From Pseudorhodoplanes sinuspersici (GTDB taxonomy: Bacteria > Pseudomonadota > Alphaproteobacteria > Rhizobiales > Xanthobacteraceae), in the NCBI GenBank assembly GCA_945878025.1, contig CAMDXM010000003.1, forward strand, positions 1-60,033: a DNA stretch of 60,033 nt, read 5' to 3'. The position numbers and the translations under genes are program-made. The notes beneath the pieces were generated by a model. The model was not told where the DNA came from and did not search any database. It saw only the letters and a program-made list of their open reading frames with translations. Below, one piece after another: positions 56,460 through 60,033 of this stretch. Within the stretch, counting starts at the first letter, position 1; every line of letters starts with the position of its first letter.

Positions 56460-57581
56460 ATGATCGAAGCATCCTTTGCTTCGAGTATTGCTGTGCGTTT
56501 ATTGCCTCGATTCGTCTCGGCATTGATTGCCGCGCTTGCCGCGAGTCCAGCAATGGCCGCGGAGCGGCCGCCGCAATATATCGCGATCGCCTTCGACAAT
56601 TGCACCGAGCTCGAACGCTGGCAGGAATGGTCGGATTTCGCGGCCAACATGAACCGCGACGGCGACCGCGTTCATTTCACGTTCTTCGTTTCCGGCGTGA
56701 ATTTCATCGCCGACCCGAACAAGGCGATCTACCAGCCGCCGCATGAGCGGCGCGGCTATTCCCGGATCAATTTCGGCGGACCGCTCGAAGACGTGCGTTC
56801 ACGCGTCATCGTCATGAATGAATTGCGCCAGCGCGGGCATGACATCGCCTCGCATGCGGTCGGGCATTTCGACGGGCGGCATTGGTCGGCAGCCGACTGG
56901 AAGCGCGAATTCGACGCTTTCGATCAGGCCTTCAGTCATGCCGCGGCGAATAACGGATTGCCGGCGGATGCCGGATTCAATTTTCCGCTCGCCGATATTG
57001 TGGGCTTCCGCGCGCCGTATCTGGAGACCAGCCCCGGCCTTTATGCGGTGATGAATGCCGGCCGCTTCCGCTATCACACCAATGGCGACGCCGAATCCGA
57101 CGCGTGGCCGGTGAAAGAGAACAATCTCTGGCGGTTCAGCCTGGCCAATATCCGCGTCGCCGGCATGCGGCGCAAGACGCTGTCGATGGACTACAATTTC
57201 CTGGTCGCGCAATCCATGGGCGTCGATAATCCCAAGCACCGCGATCTCTTTCGCCAGCAGATGCTGGACACCTATCTCGATTATTTTAAGGGGAATTACA
57301 CCGGCAACCGCGCGCCTTTGCATATCGGGCACCACTTCACCGATTATCAGCGCGGCGCCTATCGTGAAGCGCTGAAGACCTTCGCGCGCGCGATCTGCGC
57401 TCTGCCGGAGGTGCGCTGCGTCAGCTACCGCGCGCTGGCCGATATCCTTGACAAGCAAAACCCGGAAACGCTCGCCGCCTGGCAGAAGGGCGATTTTCCG
57501 CATGCCGAGATGCCGAAAATCGATCCCGGCGTTCTGACGAGCGAAGCCCCAGTCGCGGCGGCAGCGCCCAAGGGGCGCTAG
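56460..57581 (+). CDS. Secreted polysaccharide deacetylase-family protein
   Basis: An exported NodB-fold protein of about 373 residues (ATG at 56460; a TTG at 56454 is also possible; a run of ten G residues upstream provides the ribosome-binding site). The signal peptide ends at SPAMAA. NodB motif 1 is FDNCTELERW instead of the usual TFDDG. Motif 2 is present as ASHAVGHFDGRHW, with both His residues, and FRAPYLETSPG is like motif 3. The change at the first metal site (D to N at about residue 47) is notable. The substrate is unknown. Confidence 0.82.
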   Translation: MIEASFASSIAVRLLPRFVSALIAALAASPAMAAERPPQYIAIAFDNCTELERWQEWSDFAANMNRDGDRVHFTFFVSGVNFIADPNKAIYQPPHERRGYSRINFGGPLEDVRSRVIVMNELRQRGHDIASHAVGHFDGRHWSAADWKREFDAFDQAFSHAAANNGLPADAGFNFPLADIVGFRAPYLETSPGLYAVMNAGRFRYHTNGDAESDAWPVKENNLWRFSLANIRVAGMRRKTLSMDYNFLVAQSMGVDNPKHRDLFRQQMLDTYLDYFKGNYTGNRAPLHIGHHFTDYQRGAYREALKTFARAICALPEVRCVSYRALADILDKQNPETLAAWQKGDFPHAEMPKIDPGVLTSEAPVAAAAPKGR

Positions 57582-57597
57582 AACATCCTCTCAATCC

Positions 57598-57687
57598 GTC
57601 ATCCTGAGGTGGCCGCGTAGCGGCCCTCGAAGGATGCACGGCCGTCCACCCTTCGAGGCCCGCCTTCGGCGGGCACCTCAGGGTGAC
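57598..57687. repeat. Palindromic repeat (GTCACCCTGAGGT family), copy 2
   Basis: GTCATCCTGAGGTGGCCGCGTAGCGGCC...CTTCGAGGCCCGCCTTCGGCGGGCACCTCAGGGTGAC. It is 90 bp and built like the repeat at 35923, with an inner CGAAGG/CCTTCG pair. It separates the deacetylase and Ogt-like genes, which converge. It could act as a bidirectional terminator. Confidence 0.85.
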
Positions 57688-57720
57688 GGTGAAAGAGTGA
57701 AGCGAGATGCTCCCTTAAGC

Positions 57721-58617
57721 TCACGCCACCTTCCCCGCTTCCCAGCCGAGCATGGCGCGCTTGCGCGTGATGCCCCAGTGATAGCCGGTGAGTTCGCCGC
57801 TTTTTCCCACCACGCGATGGCACGGCACCACGAACGAGATCGGGTTTCGCCCGACCGCGGCGCCGACCGCGCGCGAAGCTGAAGGCTTCTGGATTTTCGA
57901 GGCGATGTCCGAATAGGTCACCGCGCAGCCCATCGGGATCGTGAGCAGCGTCTCCCAGATCCGCACCTGGAAATCCGTGCCGATCAGGATCACCCGCAAG
58001 GGGCGTTCCGCGCGCCATTGTTTCGGATCGAAGATGCGCTGCGCGATCGCGCCGGTGCTTTCGCGGTCCTCGACATAATTCGCCTTCGGCCAGCGGCTGG
58101 TCATGTCGGCCATGGATTTCTTTTCCTCGCCCTCGTCGCCGAAGGCGAGGCCCGCAAGTCCGCGATCGGTCGCCATCACCAGCGCGGTCCCGAACGGAGA
58201 GGGATGAAAGCCGTAACGAATGGTGAGGCCCTCGCCGCCCGACTTCCATTCGCCGGGCGACATTGCCTCATGCGTGACGAACAGATCGTGCAGGCGGCCG
58301 GGTCCGGACAGGCCGACCTCGTATGAGGCGTCGAGCACGCTCGCAGAATCGCGAAGGAGCCGCCGCGCGCTGTCGAGCGTTAGTGCCTGCAGGAACGCCT
58401 TCGGCGTCAGCCCCGCCCAGCGGCGGAACAGGTGATGCAGTTCGGTGTCGGTGACACCCACTGCCGCGGCGATGGCGTCGATTTCGGGCTGGGCGCGCCA
58501 ATGTTCCGAGATATAGGCGATGGCGCGCTGCACCTTGGCGTAGTCGGCCGCCGCGCCCCGCAGGGAGCTCAGGTCTGGAACCCGGTCGGGGGAAAGCATG
58601 GTCGAAGCCTCCATCAT
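57721..58617 (-). CDS. Ada-like fusion: AraC-type HTH plus Ogt O6-methylguanine transferase
   Basis: A 298-residue two-domain protein. The N-terminal 120 residues are an AraC/Ada-type helix-turn-helix (VQRAIAYISEHWRAQPEIDAIAAAVGVTDTELHHLFRRWAGLTPKAFLQALTLDSARRLL). The C-terminal half is an Ogt-like alkyltransferase with the acceptor Cys266 in FVVPCHRVVG. The Ada N-terminal methylphosphotriester domain, with its four-Cys zinc site, is absent. The protein could repair DNA and regulate genes, but without the usual Ada sensing cysteine. Confidence 0.9.
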   Translation of the reverse strand: MMEASTMLSPDRVPDLSSLRGAAADYAKVQRAIAYISEHWRAQPEIDAIAAAVGVTDTELHHLFRRWAGLTPKAFLQALTLDSARRLLRDSASVLDASYEVGLSGPGRLHDLFVTHEAMSPGEWKSGGEGLTIRYGFHPSPFGTALVMATDRGLAGLAFGDEGEEKKSMADMTSRWPKANYVEDRESTGAIAQRIFDPKQWRAERPLRVILIGTDFQVRIWETLLTIPMGCAVTYSDIASKIQKPSASRAVGAAVGRNPISFVVPCHRVVGKSGELTGYHWGITRKRAMLGWEAGKVA

Positions 58618-58671
58618 TTCCCTCCATCTACAGGGCCAGGTTCGAGACGCCCACCCGATTCCTGATCGACT

Positions 58672-59184
58672 TTAAGCCGTCACGGTCCGCGTCGGGCCAC
58701 GCCGTGCTTCGTGCAAGGCGTCCAGCAGCGCGCCGGCGAAGGCGTCCTTTTCCTTGGGCGAGAGAAATGCCGCGATGGCGAATTTCCGGCCGCGCGACAC
58801 GAGATACAATTTCCCGGCGCCGAATTCCGGGTCGGATTCCCGCTCGAGCTTGACCCAGAGCGGATTGAAGCTCAGTTCCGCTTTTCGCCCGCGATGACTG
58901 ATCTGCCGCACGACAATTTCCGATGCGGTGACGGTCACGGTCTCATAGGCCGCGGCGGCGCGGTAATTCGCGCGGAACGCCCAATAGATCAAAAGCACGT
59001 CGAGGCCGAAGAAACCCATCACCGGCCATGCGCCGGCGATGAGAAACACCATGCCTGCGATGAAGCTGATGCCGCCGACCGCGCACATGACGGCGATGAA
59101 TCCCTTTCGTCCGAGCGAGCGGTGCGGCGTGATCGTCGCGGAAAACAAGGGGGATTCGGAACCTTGGTCGTTGCCCGATGTCAT
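58672..59184 (-). CDS. DUF2244-family membrane protein
   Basis: A 170-residue protein with two adjacent hydrophobic helices (about residues 29-50 and 54-72: GFIAVMCAVGGISFIAGMVFLIAG; AWPVMGFFGLDVLLIYWAF) and a C-terminal cytoplasmic beta-rich domain. ITPHRSLGRKGF and WVKLERESDPEFGAGKLYLVSRGRKFAIAAFLSPKEKDAFA match the DUF2244 family. The function is unknown. It is divergent from nth across 20 bp, a common pairing in this group. Confidence 0.92.
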   Translation of the reverse strand: MTSGNDQGSESPLFSATITPHRSLGRKGFIAVMCAVGGISFIAGMVFLIAGAWPVMGFFGLDVLLIYWAFRANYRAAAAYETVTVTASEIVVRQISHRGRKAELSFNPLWVKLERESDPEFGAGKLYLVSRGRKFAIAAFLSPKEKDAFAGALLDALHEARRGPTRTVTA

Positions 59185-59204
59185 GGCCGCCAGTATAGGG
59201 ACAA

Positions 59205-59966
59205 ATGGCCAGAAAAACGACCCGGCAAGGTTTGCGAGCGGCGAAAAATGGCAAGGCCGCCAAGGTCGGGAAGCCGAAGGAGCGGGCTAAAGCCGACACG
59301 AAGGCTTTGCATGGCGATGTGAAGCCGCTGACAGCCGCCGATATCGAGAACGTGTTCCGGCGTTTCCACGCCGCCAATCCCGCGCCCAAGGGCGAGCTCC
59401 AGCACGTCAATTCCTACACATTGCTCGTCGCCGTGGTGCTCTCGGCGCAGGCGACGGATGCCGGCGTCAACAAGGCGACGCCGGCTTTGTTCGCGGCCGC
59501 CGACAGCCCGGAGAAGATGGTGAAGCTCGGCGAGGCCAAGGTCCGTGATTTCGTGAAGACCATCGGTCTCTTTCGCGGCAAGGCAAGGAACGTCGTCCTG
59601 CTGTCGGAAAAACTGATCGCCGAGCATGGCGGAAAAGTGCCGCGTACGCGCGAAGCTTTGGAAGCGTTGCCCGGCGTCGGACGCAAGACCGCCAATGTCG
59701 TGCTCAATATCGCGTTTGGAGAGCCGACCATCGCGGTCGACACGCATGTGTTTCGCGTCGGCAACCGCACGGGTCTGGCGATCGGAAAAAATCCACTCGA
59801 GGTCGAAACGCGGCTCGTCGAGGTGATCCCCGCCAAATACATGATGCACGCGCATCACTGGCTGATCCTGCACGGGCGCTACACATGTTTGGCGCGCAAG
59901 CCGCTTTGCGAAAAATGCGTGATCGCGGATATCTGCCACTGGCCGGGGAAAAGTGTGGCGGCGTAA
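59205..59966 (+). CDS. nth: Nth, endonuclease III
   Basis: A base-excision-repair glycosylase/AP lyase of 253 residues. After a basic N-terminal extension of about 40 residues comes the helix-hairpin-helix region LEALPGVGRKTANVVLNIAFG, with the catalytic Lys. The Asp of VDTHVFRVGNRTGL and the C-terminal iron-sulfur cluster motif CLARKPLCEKCVIADIC (C-x6-C-x2-C-x5-C) are intact. Its translation ends 4 bp before a perfect inverted repeat. Confidence 0.97.
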   Translation: MARKTTRQGLRAAKNGKAAKVGKPKERAKADTKALHGDVKPLTAADIENVFRRFHAANPAPKGELQHVNSYTLLVAVVLSAQATDAGVNKATPALFAAADSPEKMVKLGEAKVRDFVKTIGLFRGKARNVVLLSEKLIAEHGGKVPRTREALEALPGVGRKTANVVLNIAFGEPTIAVDTHVFRVGNRTGLAIGKNPLEVETRLVEVIPAKYMMHAHHWLILHGRYTCLARKPLCEKCVIADICHWPGKSVAA

Positions 59967-59970
59967 AGCG

Positions 59971-60033
59971 CTCTATCTCCGTCACCCTGAGGTACCCGCC
60001 GACGGCGGGTACCTCAGGGTGACGGAGATAGAG
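59971..60033. repeat. Perfect 30-bp inverted repeat at the right edge
   Basis: Two 30-bp arms, CTCTATCTCCGTCACCCTGAGGTACCCGCC and its exact reverse complement, flank a GAC spacer. The inner part (59981-60023) is the core of the GTCACCCTGAGGT family seen at 35923 and 57598. The arms reach the last base of the window, so the real palindrome may be longer. It lies just after nth and could terminate transcription in both directions. Confidence 0.95.

Noticed and set aside
1-60033. CRISPR array or insertion sequence
   Set aside because: No direct-repeat/spacer array and no transposase-like ORF were noticed on either strand.

Overview
This window is about 60 kb of ordinary, gene-dense, GC-rich chromosome from an alphaproteobacterium, most likely of the order Hyphomicrobiales (Rhizobiales), in the Bradyrhizobium / Rhodopseudomonas / Pseudolabrys direction. 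The evidence is the high G+C at third codon positions, the linked blocks hemW-rdgB-rph, hrcA-grpE, dnaK-dnaJ-pmtA-like, pyrF-dapB-gpmA and rsmI-yraN, a Tad/Cpa pilus cluster, an IalB-family protein, and several families of palindromic intergenic repeats. The genus is inferred. No phage, plasmid, insertion sequence, CRISPR array or rRNA gene was seen.

Layout. 1-5.1 kb: the end of a tad/cpa pilus export cluster (cpaE-like, cpaF, tadB, tadC, a TPR lipoprotein). 5.2-8.7 kb: a TerB-like protein, a short-chain dehydrogenase, a class I glutamine amidotransferase, an MFS exporter and tRNA-Ala(CGC). 8.9-12.9 kb: a 15-codon leader ORF coupled to yggT, then a yggU-like gene, folD, a secreted orphan, a GNAT enzyme and a secreted alpha/beta hydrolase. 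12.9-17.5 kb, minus strand: typA/bipA, a membrane-anchored TAXI-type binding protein and a CBS-containing site-2 protease. 17.6-25.1 kb: phhB-like, a DUF1232 protein, quinone reductase, IalB-like protein, rlmN, a small membrane protein, LysE, hisE-coaA and an OlsB-like acyltransferase. 25.3-31.4 kb: a hybrid histidine kinase, the YifB/ComM ATPase, a 57-residue ORF, a secreted amidase-like protein and gshB. 31.5-38.6 kb: a chemoreceptor, yraN, rsmI, an LpoA-like lipoprotein, hemW, rdgB and rph. 38.8-42.2 kb: a BT1-like MFS transporter, then hrcA-grpE. 42.2-48.9 kb: a lipid/sugar-related cargo block (SRPBCC protein, GT87 enzyme, secreted orphan, two tandem GT-C-like membrane proteins). 49.1-60 kb: dnaK-dnaJ-pmtA-like, FMN reductase-pyrF-DUF1330-dapB-gpmA, a polysaccharide deacetylase, an Ada/Ogt-type repair protein, a DUF2244 protein and nth.

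How the genes work together. hrcA-grpE and dnaK-dnaJ form the heat-shock chaperone machine. Here they are separated by about 6.9 kb of envelope genes, and both grpE and dnaK have plausible sigma-32-type promoters. Several genes handle RNA and nucleotide housekeeping (rlmN, rsmI, rph, rdgB, pyrF, nth, Ogt). Others serve the envelope and surface (Tad pilus, GT87, GT-C pair, deacetylase, LpoA-like, PmtA-like, OlsB-like).

Nothing here proves a new system. The best leads are the leader peptide in front of yggT, the duplicated GT-C proteins inserted between grpE and dnaK, a patch of atypical codons inside dnaK, the doubly anchored TAXI receptor, and the mosaic palindromic repeats, one of which is a perfect 30-bp inverted repeat at the right edge of the window.
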